From positions 186,001-250,000 of the forward strand of contig NZ_JAFHKT010000145.1 of assembly GCF_017052465.1 (NCBI RefSeq): a DNA stretch of 64,000 nucleotides. Direction: 5' to 3'. The notes beneath the pieces were generated by a model. It searched no databases. It was not told where the DNA came from and was given only the letters and a program-made list of their open reading frames with translations. Made by a program: the position numbers and the translations under genes. Source of the DNA: Arthrobacter pascens. Lineage in GTDB: Bacteria > Actinomycetota > Actinomycetes > Actinomycetales > Micrococcaceae. This document shows, one piece after another, positions 19,392-27,162 of the stretch (within the stretch, counting starts at the first letter, position 1; each line of letters starts with the position of its first letter).

Positions 19392-19514
19392 TGAATCCCC
19401 TAAGCATCGTCGGTGGGCCACTATCGATGTCTGAATCGTACGTTACCTGCTGGTATACGGGTATGTCCCACGCGCGAATACGGGAGTGCGGCGGCCGGAG
19501 CCTCCGGCGGGGGC

Positions 19515-20663
19515 CTAGCCGGCCCGCCGCTTGACGCTCACAGCCACCGTGAATTTCGGGTTACGGCCCTTGATGCGTGTGGGGCCGACGAGTCTTTCGA
19601 GCGTCGGAACGTACCGCAAATGGCTGTTGAAGACGGTCCAGAGCTCGCCGCCCGGGGCCAGGACGCGGGCGGCGGCCTCGAACATTTTGATGCCGGCGCC
19701 GGCGTGCACGCTCGCACCAAGGTGGAAGGGCGGGTTCAGCAGGATGAGGTCGGCGCTGCCGGCCGGGAGGGAAGCCATGGCATCGTCCTGCAGCACCGAA
19801 ACCTGACCGTCCAGGCCGTTGGCCTTGGCCGTGGCTGCTGCGGAGGCCGCGGCGGCCGCTGACTGGTCAGTGGCGATGACTGCCGACGCCGGATGGGCGC
19901 GGGCGTACATGGCCGCCAGGATCCCGGTGCCGCAGCCCAGGTCCACGGCCGTGGCAGCCTCGGGCATGTCCGGGAGGAACCGCAGCAGGAAGCGCGTTCC
20001 GATATCCAGCTTGGTACCGGCGAAGACGGCCCCGTGGGCACAGATGTCGAGATCAAGTTCGGAGTTGTGCTCCGTCACGGGATACGGCGGCTGCGGCTGC
20101 GCCGGCCGGGCCCGTGAGGCCACGAGGACGCGGGATTTCTGCCGCGCCAGCTGCGGCTGGACGGATTCAAAGTAGCGCCCCAGCACGGCGTTCATGCCCA
20201 AGGACATATGCTTCACGCGGCCACCGGCCAGCACCACCGTCCCGGCGGACGCGTACCGCGCCACGGCGGCGCTGATTTCCTCGAGCTCGGCAAGGGTCTT
20301 GGGAAGCTGCAGCAGCACGAGGTCCGCGCCGCCCAAAAGGGCTTCGCCCAGGGGCAACTGCTCAAAGCCGGCGGCAACGCCGAGGGTTCTCGCGTTGTTC
20401 CGGAGGGCCCGCTCCCCCGTAATGAGATCCTGGTGCACACGGATCCGGGCGGGCACCCGGGACGGTACATCCGAGAGCAGGGCGAGCGTGATCGCCCCGT
20501 AGCGGTCGCCGATGACAACTACGTCGCTCTCCGGCGTCAGTAGGTCAGCGGCCATGTCCAGCAGCAGCGTGTCAGTGGCATCCCATGCCTGCAGGTTCGC
20601 TGCCTCGACATCCGGGTATCTCCGGAGCATGCCCAGGACCTGCCCAAAACCGTTCTCCGTCAC
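19515..20663 (-). CDS. RlmG/RsmC-type rRNA guanine-N2 methyltransferase
   Basis: A 382-residue protein of two methyltransferase-like halves. The N-terminal half is a degenerate domain; the C-terminal half has the SAM motif AVDLGCGTGILAAMYAR and the catalytic NPPFHLG of N2-guanine methyltransferases. This architecture is that of RsmC (16S m2G1207) and RlmG (23S m2G1835); which base is modified cannot be told here. GTG at 20663 is chosen because the frame upstream runs into the terminator of the tRNA-Ala gene at 20717-20748. Confidence 0.82.
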   Translation of the reverse strand: MTENGFGQVLGMLRRYPDVEAANLQAWDATDTLLLDMAADLLTPESDVVVIGDRYGAITLALLSDVPSRVPARIRVHQDLITGERALRNNARTLGVAAGFEQLPLGEALLGGADLVLLQLPKTLAELEEISAAVARYASAGTVVLAGGRVKHMSLGMNAVLGRYFESVQPQLARQKSRVLVASRARPAQPQPPYPVTEHNSELDLDICAHGAVFAGTKLDIGTRFLLRFLPDMPEAATAVDLGCGTGILAAMYARAHPASAVIATDQSAAAAASAAATAKANGLDGQVSVLQDDAMASLPAGSADLILLNPPFHLGASVHAGAGIKMFEAAARVLAPGGELWTVFNSHLRYVPTLERLVGPTRIKGRNPKFTVAVSVKRRAG

Positions 20664-20716
20664 GTGCCGCTGCCGCCTGTTCGTTGCTGCTTGCCTGTGC
20701 CCATAATTTGCATAAC

Positions 20717-20748
20717 GCAAAGGACCGCCCCGCGGGACGGCCCTTTGC
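20717..20748 (-). terminator. terminator after tRNA-Ala copy 1
   Basis: GC-rich stem with arms starting GCAAAGG and ending CCTTTGC, 10 nt after the tRNA 3' end on the minus strand. Confidence 0.75.
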
Positions 20749-20758
20749 TTGTTCTAGG

Positions 20759-20831
20759 TGGAGCTGAGGGGACTCGAACCCCTGACCCCCTGCATGCCAT
20801 GCAGGTGCGCTACCAGCTGCGCCACAGCCCC
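20759..20831 (-). tRNA. tRNA-Ala(GGC), copy 1
   Basis: A 73-nt cloverleaf with acceptor stem GGGGCTG/CAGCTCC, discriminator A, anticodon GGC in the loop of a CTGCA/TGCAG-type stem, and a TTCGAGTCC T-loop. CCA is not encoded. Identical to the copy at 21561-21633. Confidence 0.97.
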
Positions 20832-21080
20832 GAACTATCGCTGCTGCCGGTCTTCGTGTTTCCCGGAAGCAACCTGAATAGCGTAATGCACAATCCTCCG
20901 GAAGAGAAATCGAGAAATGCTGCTGCCGGCATGACGCTCGGGCCGGGGTTCACCTGCCTCGGAAAATACAGTCTTGATCCGAACATGCGGGAACTCTTCC
21001 ACGGCCTTGAGGTCCATGCGCGAGCATTCAAGGAGCCGCACAGCAGCGTCGCGGCACCAAACAGACCCAGGAGGACTGCG

Positions 21081-21467
21081 GTGGCTGATGATCAGGACCT
21101 ACCCCCGCTGGACAGCGGCGTGCTGCGGTCCTTGGCAGACGAGGCTGGACCGACAGCGGCCCAGGCGTTTATCGAGGAATACCTGCAGCTGCTGCCGATT
21201 CGCGCGGCCTCCATCCTGCGTGGACTGGCCAGCGAAGACCCCAAATCAGCAGTGGAGCCGCTGGTGAGCCTGAAAGTTACGTCGGCCATGGCCGGGGGCC
21301 TGCGGCTGGAAGAGTACTGCCAGAAACTTGAGCATGCGCTGAAGCGCGGACACAGGCCGGACCCGGTTGCGGTGAAGGCGGTGCTGTTCGCAAACATCCG
21401 GCTGCTCGTGCGTGAGGCCACCCGCCAGGGCTACCTGCCCAGCCATCGCCCCGAAAGTCCGGAGTAG
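21081..21467 (+). CDS. Hpt-like protein lacking the phospho-accepting His
   Basis: A 128-residue helical protein with the Hpt (histidine phosphotransfer) pattern: VLRSLADEAG then FIEEYLQLLPIRAASIL, then the segment LVSLKVTSAMAGGLRLEEYC-QKLE which aligns with the usual AHxLKGSSxxLGxxxLxxxC-xxLE. The phosphorylated His is replaced by Val62 and the following Gly by Val66, while Leu64, Lys65 and the helix pattern are kept. It therefore cannot carry phosphate in the usual way and may act as a docking or inhibitory protein. GTG at 21081 has AGGAGG 6 nt upstream. It lies between two identical tRNA-Ala genes on the other strand. No kinase or receiver gene is nearby. Confidence 0.75.
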   Translation: MADDQDLPPLDSGVLRSLADEAGPTAAQAFIEEYLQLLPIRAASILRGLASEDPKSAVEPLVSLKVTSAMAGGLRLEEYCQKLEHALKRGHRPDPVAVKAVLFANIRLLVREATRQGYLPSHRPESPE

Positions 21468-21517
21468 CCGGCACGCCAGCCGTGCGCGCACGCTCCAAGC
21501 CGGGGAAGCAACAAAAA

Positions 21518-21555
21518 ACCGCTGGAACCAAAGCATCTGCTTTGGTTCCAGCGGT
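21518..21555 (-). terminator. intrinsic terminator after tRNA-Ala copy 2
   Basis: A perfect 18-bp stem with a 2-nt loop followed on the minus strand by TTTTTTG, beginning 5 nt after the tRNA 3' end. It could also serve the Hpt-like gene on the plus strand. Confidence 0.92.
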
Positions 21556-21560
21556 GTTGG

Positions 21561-21633
21561 TGGAGCTGAGGGGACTCGAACCCCTGACCCCCTGCATGCC
21601 ATGCAGGTGCGCTACCAGCTGCGCCACAGCCCC
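21561..21633 (-). tRNA. tRNA-Ala(GGC), copy 2
   Basis: Sequence identical over all 73 nt to the copy at 20759-20831, with anticodon GGC, discriminator A and no encoded CCA. It lies ~140 bp downstream of rsfS on the same strand, the usual place for tRNA-Ala in this gene cluster. Confidence 0.97.
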
Positions 21634-21773
21634 AATCTTCGCCGCTTCGGCGCCTTCGGCTTTCGCCTGCTGGCCCGTCCTACTGTCCGGACCGCTCCGA
21701 AGCAACTCAAATATCTTAGAACAGCGTTTCCGAAAATTCCAAATCGGGCATATTCGGCGCTGTCCGGCACCTG

Positions 21774-22175
21774 CTACTCGGAATCCGAGCCTGCGGCAGC
21801 CTTGGCCGAGGTGTCGTCACCCAGCTGCAAATCCACCACAGGGCAGTCCTTCCAGAGCCGCTCGAGGGCGTAGAAGACGCGGTCTTCCTCATGCTGGACG
21901 TGGATCACTACGTCCGAGTAATCCAGCAGCACCCAGCGACCCGCGGACCGTCCCTCGCGACGGACCGGACGGAGGTCCTGCTTGATGAGTTCCTCTTCGA
22001 TCCCGTCAACGATGGCGTTGACCTGGCGTTCGCTGGGGGCGGACGCGATCAGGAAGACGTCGGCCAAGGCAAGCCGTTCGCTGACGTCGAGGGCCACGAT
22101 GTCCTGGGCAATCTTGTCCGCCGCAGCCCTCGCTGCGTGTCGGGCTGTGGCGATGGATGAATCAGATGCAGTCAC
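21774..22175 (-). CDS. rsfS: ribosome silencing factor RsfS
   Basis: A 133-residue protein of the RsfS/YbeB/Iojap family, which binds L14 on the 50S subunit and blocks joining to 30S when nutrients are scarce. Family motifs DIVALDVSERLALADVFLIAS, GRSAGRWVLLDYSDVVIHVQ and FYALERLWKD are all present (shown here in part). The GTG start has AAGGAG upstream. It follows the tail-anchored protein gene and nadD, as in other Actinobacteria. Confidence 0.96.
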   Translation of the reverse strand: MTASDSSIATARHAARAAADKIAQDIVALDVSERLALADVFLIASAPSERQVNAIVDGIEEELIKQDLRPVRREGRSAGRWVLLDYSDVVIHVQHEEDRVFYALERLWKDCPVVDLQLGDDTSAKAAAGSDSE

Positions 22176-22219
22176 GGGACTCCTTGTAGTGGTGTAAAAC
22201 CTGGTGTTGATTGTGGAAG

Positions 22220-23620
22220 TCAGCGTGAGAGGCCGCTGATAATCATGATGACGCCGGCAATGAGGGCGAGGACTCCGAGGGCCAGCACGCCCAGCTGGAG
22301 AACGCGGAGCCGGTTGGCCCTGCCGAGGCCTGCCGTGGCGGCATCCAAGGGCTCAAGGCCATAGGCGGACTTCGCCGATACCGGCGGCAGCCCTGCGAAC
22401 TCCTCAGCCGGTTCCGCATCCCGGCCGGCGTTCACCTGGGGAGGAGTGACCGGCGCGGCGGCCGCCTTGGCGGCGGCTTCAGCACGGGCAATCACCCGTG
22501 CACGTCCAGTCGACGGCGAATTGCCGCCTGGGGACTTGGAAGGGCGGGAACCCCGAGCCGGTATGCGTGGTCCGGGATTGGTCACCACCGGAACATACGA
22601 TGTGGCCGGGCGCTTCATGACGGGGCGGTCCACGCCAGGCACCTGGACGAACTCCAGCGGCGTCACCATGGCCAGGTTGCTGGCGGTTGACGGACCGTTC
22701 TGGGGCTGCGCCGGGGTGTTCTGTTCAGCCAGTTTCTGCTTGGCGAGGGCCCGCTTGTTGAGCACGGCGGCGCGTTCAGCCAGGGCGATCTGCTGGGCCA
22801 GGATCTCAGGATCCACGGCTTCGGGATCCGTCGCCGCGATGTGCTCCATCTTGGCGATCTGGTTCTTGGCCTGTTCGGCGAGGAGGGCGCGCGCTTCAAG
22901 GGCCTGCTCAACGGTCATGCCCTCGGGCAGCTCCTGGGGAGCGCCGGTCGGCGGCTCCGGGGAGGCTGACTTCGGGGCCGCCTGTGGCCGGGCCGGGGCG
23001 GGCGTTTGGGCCGGCGCCTGCGGCTGGGCCGGGGCGGGCGTTTGGGCCGGCGCCTGCGGCTCGGCCGGCGTCTGCGCCGGGCTTTCGACGGAGGCGGGCG
23101 GGACCACCGGAATGGCCGAGGTGACGGCCTGTTCCAGCTGCATCAGCCTGAGCTGGCGCCGCGTGGGAGGCCCGCCGGCTGACAGCTGCCCCTCCTTTTC
23201 CGCAAGTTCCTTGATGGTGCGCAGCGCGGCCCGGTCTCTGGCCCTGATCTGCGATGAGCGCTCGGCCGCCGACCCGGCCGGAACGGAATCAACGGGGCCC
23301 GGCGCCACACGGCGGACACGTCCGGTCGCTGAGGTCGGACGCGTTGCCTCCGCGCCCCGGGCAGTGTCCGTCTTCCGGCGGTCCGCCGGCATCTGGGGGC
23401 CGGGCTGTTTGGCGGCAGCCCGGGCCGGGTCAGCCTGATTCGTGGCTGGCTGGCTCGCGGCAGGTTTTTTTGTCGCAGGCTGTTTTGTCGCAGGCTGTTT
23501 TGTCGCAGGGGCTACCTCACCGGCACCGGCGGTGCTGGCGTCCCGGATCTTACCCTGGGCTTCATCCCGGGCCTTCCGTAGTTCACGGCGGCTGCGGATG
23601 GGAGGCTGTTCCTGACTCAT
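22220..23620 (-). CDS. Pro/Ala/Gln-rich tail-anchored membrane protein
   Basis: A 466-residue protein of low complexity with one transmembrane segment at the extreme C-terminus (VLQLGVLALGVLALIAGVI), so it is probably anchored with its bulk in the cytoplasm. The N-terminus is Arg-rich (RSRRELRKARDE) and is followed by tandem pentamers PATKQ/PATKK/PAASQ/PATNQ near residues 42-65, and by APAQTPAPAQPQ-type repeats near residues 185-215. A helical, Ala-rich segment (~240-310) could form a coiled coil. I recognise no enzymatic domain. It sits 7 bp after nadD and 44 bp before rsfS in a co-directional cluster. Confidence 0.8.
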   Translation of the reverse strand: MSQEQPPIRSRRELRKARDEAQGKIRDASTAGAGEVAPATKQPATKQPATKKPAASQPATNQADPARAAAKQPGPQMPADRRKTDTARGAEATRPTSATGRVRRVAPGPVDSVPAGSAAERSSQIRARDRAALRTIKELAEKEGQLSAGGPPTRRQLRLMQLEQAVTSAIPVVPPASVESPAQTPAEPQAPAQTPAPAQPQAPAQTPAPARPQAAPKSASPEPPTGAPQELPEGMTVEQALEARALLAEQAKNQIAKMEHIAATDPEAVDPEILAQQIALAERAAVLNKRALAKQKLAEQNTPAQPQNGPSTASNLAMVTPLEFVQVPGVDRPVMKRPATSYVPVVTNPGPRIPARGSRPSKSPGGNSPSTGRARVIARAEAAAKAAAAPVTPPQVNAGRDAEPAEEFAGLPPVSAKSAYGLEPLDAATAGLGRANRLRVLQLGVLALGVLALIAGVIMIISGLSR

Positions 23621-23627
23621 TTAAAAC

Positions 23628-24356
23628 TCATTCAGTGCTGGCGGGATCGTCTGTCTCGGTAAGCGCAGAGCTGGTTTGTTCAGCCGGCGGTGCGGCATAT
23701 AGTCCGTATTTGGCGATGTACTGGACCACCCCGTCCGGCACGAGGTACCAGACAGGATTGTGGGCCGCCACTCGTGCCCGGCAGTCCGTCGAGGAAATCG
23801 CCATGGCCGGCACCGTCAGGAGGCTGACATCCTTGCGGCCCATGCCGTCCAGTTCGTGCCCGGGGCGTGTGACTCCGACAAAGTGGGCCAACGACCAGAG
23901 CTCGTCAATGTCTTTCCACGACAGAATCTGCGCCAGGGCGTCCGCGCCGGTAATGAAGAACAGATCAGCGTCGGGCCGCTGGCGCCGCAGATCGCGGAGG
24001 GTGTCGATGGTGTAGGTGGGACCGGGACGGTCCACATCAACCCTGCTGACCGTGAACCGCGGATTCGATGCCGTGGCAATCACGGTCATCAGATAGCGGT
24101 GCTCCGGCTCACTGACTTTCTTGCTCGACTTCTGCCACGGCTGGCCGGTCGGGACGAACACGACTTCGTCCAGTCCAAACTTGGCGGCCACTTCGCTTGC
24201 CGCTACGAGGTGGCCGTGATGGATGGGGTCAAACGTCCCACCCATCACGCCCAGCCTCAGCCGGCCTTGCCGGCCGCCGTGGTGCAGTGCGGCAGAAATG
24301 TTAGTGGCCCTGGCCGTGGTCGTGCTTGTTGGGGTGCTGGCGGTGCGGATCTGCAT
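23628..24356 (-). CDS. nadD: nicotinate-nucleotide adenylyltransferase NadD
   Basis: An adenylyltransferase that joins ATP and nicotinate mononucleotide in NAD synthesis. The nucleotidyltransferase motif [11 protein letters not shown], the [13 protein letters not shown] segment and the ISSTDCR motif are complete. The start is unsure: the family core begins at LRLGVMGG, and a GTG at 24248 would clip the first strand, whereas the ATG at 24356 used here overlaps the preceding small membrane protein gene by 56 bp. No strong ribosome site marks either. It lies between that gene and the tail-anchored protein gene in the obg-proB-proA-nadD-rsfS block. Confidence 0.94.
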   Translation of the reverse strand: MQIRTASTPTSTTTARATNISAALHHGGRQGRLRLGVMGGTFDPIHHGHLVAASEVAAKFGLDEVVFVPTGQPWQKSSKKVSEPEHRYLMTVIATASNPRFTVSRVDVDRPGPTYTIDTLRDLRRQRPDADLFFITGADALAQILSWKDIDELWSLAHFVGVTRPGHELDGMGRKDVSLLTVPAMAISSTDCRARVAAHNPVWYLVPDGVVQYIAKYGLYAAPPAEQTSSALTETDDPASTE

Positions 24357-24525
24357 GCTCGTCAACCGGGGAGTGGCGGTTGCCCAGGTTCGTGTAGGAC
24401 AGCGTAACGAACATCATGACCAAAAGGATGGCAAAGATCGCAACGCCAAAGACCCACGGTTCCGCCCACAGCGGGGCCCGTTCTTCGTGTTGGGCGGCGG
24501 ACAAGGCGACCTGCTGGAGCAGCAT
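24301..24525 (-). CDS. small single-pass membrane protein, His-rich tail
   Basis: A 74-residue protein with one transmembrane helix ([19 protein letters not shown], ~residues 24-42) and a hydrophilic tail ending in a run of His, Asp and Lys residues ([18 protein letters not shown]). The His-rich tail could bind metal. It lies between proA and nadD and overlaps the likely start of nadD. The hydrophobic core and G/C-biased codons support coding. I do not know a named family; similar small proteins are expected at this place in relatives. Confidence 0.7.
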   Translation of the reverse strand: MLLQQVALSAAQHEERAPLWAEPWVFGVAIFAILLVMMFVTLSYTNLGNRHSPVDEHADPHRQHPNKHDHGQGH

Positions 24526-24624
24526 TTTCTCCCCTAAGGCTGAAAGGATGACGACGGCGGCATGTCCCGCCGTCCCGGAGTTCTGTACTATGTTACCGCG
24601 TTGCTAGCCGCGGTAATGGCGACG

Positions 24625-25977
24625 CTAGCCGCGGACCTGGCCTTCACCCTGCACGATCCACTTCGTGGTCGTGAGTTCCGTGAGGCCCATCGGGCCGCGG
24701 GCGTGAAGCTTCTGCGTGGAGATGCCGACTTCGGCCCCCAGGCCCAGCTCGCCGCCGTCGGTGAAGCGCGTTGACGCGTTGACGATCACTGCGGCAGAGT
24801 CGATCTCCGCGATGAAGCGCTCGGCGTTCGCCAGGTCATTGGTGAGAATGGCCTCGGTGTGCCCCGACGTCCACGTGCGGATGTGCTTCACGGCATCATC
24901 GAGGCTGTCCACCATGGCCACGGCCAGGTCCAGGTCCATGTATTCGGTGGCCCAGTCCTCATCGGTGGCCGGCACGGTCTCGACATCCGCAGGGAGCGCC
25001 GCCCGGATCCTCGCATCTGCATGCAGCCTGACGCCCGCCTTGCTCAGCGCCGCAGCCACCGCCGGGAGGACCGTGGAACCGGAGTGGACCAGAAGCGTTT
25101 CCACCGTGTTGCAGACGCTGGGCCGCTGGGTCTTGGCGTTCAGGAGGATCTCCACGGCCATGTCCTCGCTGGCTGACTCGTCAACGAAAATGTGGACGTT
25201 GCCCTCACCGGTCTCGATCACCGGTACGGAGGAGTTGTTGACCACGGTCTGGATCAGCTCACGTCCGCCGCGGGGAATCAGCACGTCAACGCGGCCGCGG
25301 GCGCGCAAGAGCACGTTGGCCCCCTCACGGCCGTACTGGTCCACGGTCTGGACCGCATCGGCGGGAAGGCCGACGGCGGCGAGAGCCTCGCGAAGTACGC
25401 GGATGAGGGCCTCGTTTGTGGCCGCAGCCGCGGTTCCGCCGCGCAGGATGACGGCATTGCCGCTCTTGAGCGCCAGGCCTGCGATATCGACGGTGACGTT
25501 GGGGCGTGCCTCATAGATGGCGGCAACCACGCCCATGGGAACGTTGACCTGGCGCAGGCGCAGGCCGTTCGGCAGGGTCTGGCCGCGGACAACGTTGCCG
25601 ACGGGGTCGGGAAGGCCGGCGAGGTTTTCCAGCGCGCCGGCAAGGGACTCGATCCGGGCGTCGTTGAGGGTCAGCCGGTCGAGCAGGGCGGCCGACGTTC
25701 CATTGGCGCGGCCCGCCTCTACGTCCTTGGCGTTCGCCGCGAGGATGTCAGCCTTGCGCTCCAGGAGGGCGCTGCCGATGGCCCGGAGGCCTTTGTCCTT
25801 CAGGGCGCGGTTGGCGCGGGACATGCTGCGGGCCGCCTCGCGGGAACGGTCGGCGATCTCGTACACGGCCGCCTCGACCTCAGCTGGTGAGAGCTGGCTG
25901 TTTTCCGGCCTGGAAGGGACCTGCGTAGCGTCGGTGGATGTCTCTGCTGCTTGGTTCATCAGTGCCTCAGTCATCAT
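24625..25977 (-). CDS. proA: gamma-glutamyl phosphate reductase ProA
   Basis: A 450-residue aldehyde-dehydrogenase-fold enzyme that reduces gamma-glutamyl phosphate with NADPH in proline synthesis. The catalytic Cys lies in RPSVCNTVETLLVH; NAD-site segments VDQYGREGANVLL and LIPRGGRELI are present, as is ELGLGAEVGISTQKLHARGPMGL near the C-terminus. The first ~25 residues are a variable polar extension, so ATGs at 25974 or 25959 are also possible starts. It follows proB by 23 bp, so the two proline enzymes are co-transcribed. Confidence 0.96.
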   Translation of the reverse strand: MMTEALMNQAAETSTDATQVPSRPENSQLSPAEVEAAVYEIADRSREAARSMSRANRALKDKGLRAIGSALLERKADILAANAKDVEAGRANGTSAALLDRLTLNDARIESLAGALENLAGLPDPVGNVVRGQTLPNGLRLRQVNVPMGVVAAIYEARPNVTVDIAGLALKSGNAVILRGGTAAAATNEALIRVLREALAAVGLPADAVQTVDQYGREGANVLLRARGRVDVLIPRGGRELIQTVVNNSSVPVIETGEGNVHIFVDESASEDMAVEILLNAKTQRPSVCNTVETLLVHSGSTVLPAVAAALSKAGVRLHADARIRAALPADVETVPATDEDWATEYMDLDLAVAMVDSLDDAVKHIRTWTSGHTEAILTNDLANAERFIAEIDSAAVIVNASTRFTDGGELGLGAEVGISTQKLHARGPMGLTELTTTKWIVQGEGQVRG

Positions 25978-26000
25978 TCAAGTCTAGGTGAGTCCGGCCG

Positions 26001-27152
26001 TTAGACCAGAACCAGGTCGTCAACGTGAACTACCTCACGGTCGAAACCGCGGCCCAGGGACTCCCCCAGTTCCACGGTGGAACGGCCCAGCATTTGCGGC
26101 AGTTCGTCGGCTGAATAGTTGACCAGGCCGCGGGCAATGACGGTGCCGTCCGGCGCAATCATTTCGACGGCGTCGCCCGATTCAAAGTGGCCTTCAACTG
26201 ACGTAATACCCGCCGGCAGCAGCGAGGCGCCGTTGTCCCGGACGGCGGTCACGGCGCCGTCGTCGAGGAGCAGGCGTCCCTGCACGTGCGCCAGGTGGGC
26301 GAGCCACATCATGCGCACGGACTTGCGGCCGCTGTTGACGGAGAACCAGGTTCCCACGTCTTCGCCGGCCAGGGCGGCGGACGCGTTGGCCGTCGAGGTG
26401 ACGAGGGCGGGAATACCCGAATCGGCGGCCATCGTGGCGGCCTCGACCTTGGTCTGCATGCCGCCGGTGCCGACGCCGGCCTTGCCGGGGCTGCCGATGG
26501 TGACGCCTTCCAGGTCCTCGGGGCCGTCCACCTGCGGGATCCGTTTGGCTCCCTTGGAGGGCGGGCCGTCATACAGGGAGTCGACGTCGGACAGCAGCAC
26601 CAGCGCATCGGCACGGACCAGGTGGGCCACGAGGGCCGAGAGCCGGTCATTGTCGCCGAAGCGGATCTTGTGGGTGGCGACGGTGTCATTCTCGTTGACC
26701 ACCGGAACCACGCCCAGGTTCAGCAGGCGGTTCAGTGCCCGGAACGCGTTCTGGTGGTGGCTGCGCCGCATCAGGTCATCCGCGGTCAGCAGCACCTGGC
26801 TCACGGTCACGCCGTGCGCCGCGAAGGCGTGGGTGTAGCGGGCCATGAGCAGCCCCTGCCCAACGCTGGCTGCGGCCTGTTGGGTGGCGAGGTCGCGGGG
26901 GCGCTTGACGAGGCCCAGGGGTGCCAGCCCAGCGGAGATGGCGCCGGAGGAAACCAGAATGATTTCGGTGCCCTCGTTGCTCTTGGCGGCCAGCGCGTTG
27001 GAGAGTTCGATCAACGCCTCTTCGGAGATTCCGCCCTTGATGCTCGTGAGCGACGACGATCCGACCTTGACGACAATGCGGCGGGCCCTGGCGAGCATGC
27101 TGCGGTCGTCGGTTCTTGGTTCCTCGATGACAATTGCGGAATTATCAGACAC
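26001..27152 (-). CDS. proB: glutamate 5-kinase ProB with PUA domain
   Basis: An amino-acid kinase that phosphorylates glutamate, the feedback-controlled first step of proline synthesis. The kinase domain runs from RIVVKVGSSSL through EIILVSSGAISAGLAPLGL, VPVVNENDTVA and GTGGMQTKVEAA; a C-terminal PUA domain (~residues 290-375) is present as in long bacterial ProB. The start is uncertain: GTG at 27152 has GAGGAG 13 nt upstream within the obg 3' end, and an ATG at 27173 is also in frame. The gene overlaps or abuts obg. Confidence 0.95.
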   Translation of the reverse strand: MSDNSAIVIEEPRTDDRSMLARARRIVVKVGSSSLTSIKGGISEEALIELSNALAAKSNEGTEIILVSSGAISAGLAPLGLVKRPRDLATQQAAASVGQGLLMARYTHAFAAHGVTVSQVLLTADDLMRRSHHQNAFRALNRLLNLGVVPVVNENDTVATHKIRFGDNDRLSALVAHLVRADALVLLSDVDSLYDGPPSKGAKRIPQVDGPEDLEGVTIGSPGKAGVGTGGMQTKVEAATMAADSGIPALVTSTANASAALAGEDVGTWFSVNSGRKSVRMMWLAHLAHVQGRLLLDDGAVTAVRDNGASLLPAGITSVEGHFESGDAVEMIAPDGTVIARGLVNYSADELPQMLGRSTVELGESLGRGFDREVVHVDDLVLV

Positions 27153-27162
27153 GTGTGCGGGT

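Noticed and set aside
20664-21080. Upstream part of an open frame running through tRNA-Ala copy 1 into the Hpt-like gene
   Set aside because: It crosses a tRNA gene and its terminator and lacks coding bias; the Hpt-like gene has its own AGGAGG and GTG.
22980-23050. Possible CRISPR-like repeats
   Set aside because: The repeats are in frame, encode Pro/Ala/Gln units, are contiguous without unique spacers, and lie inside a gene.
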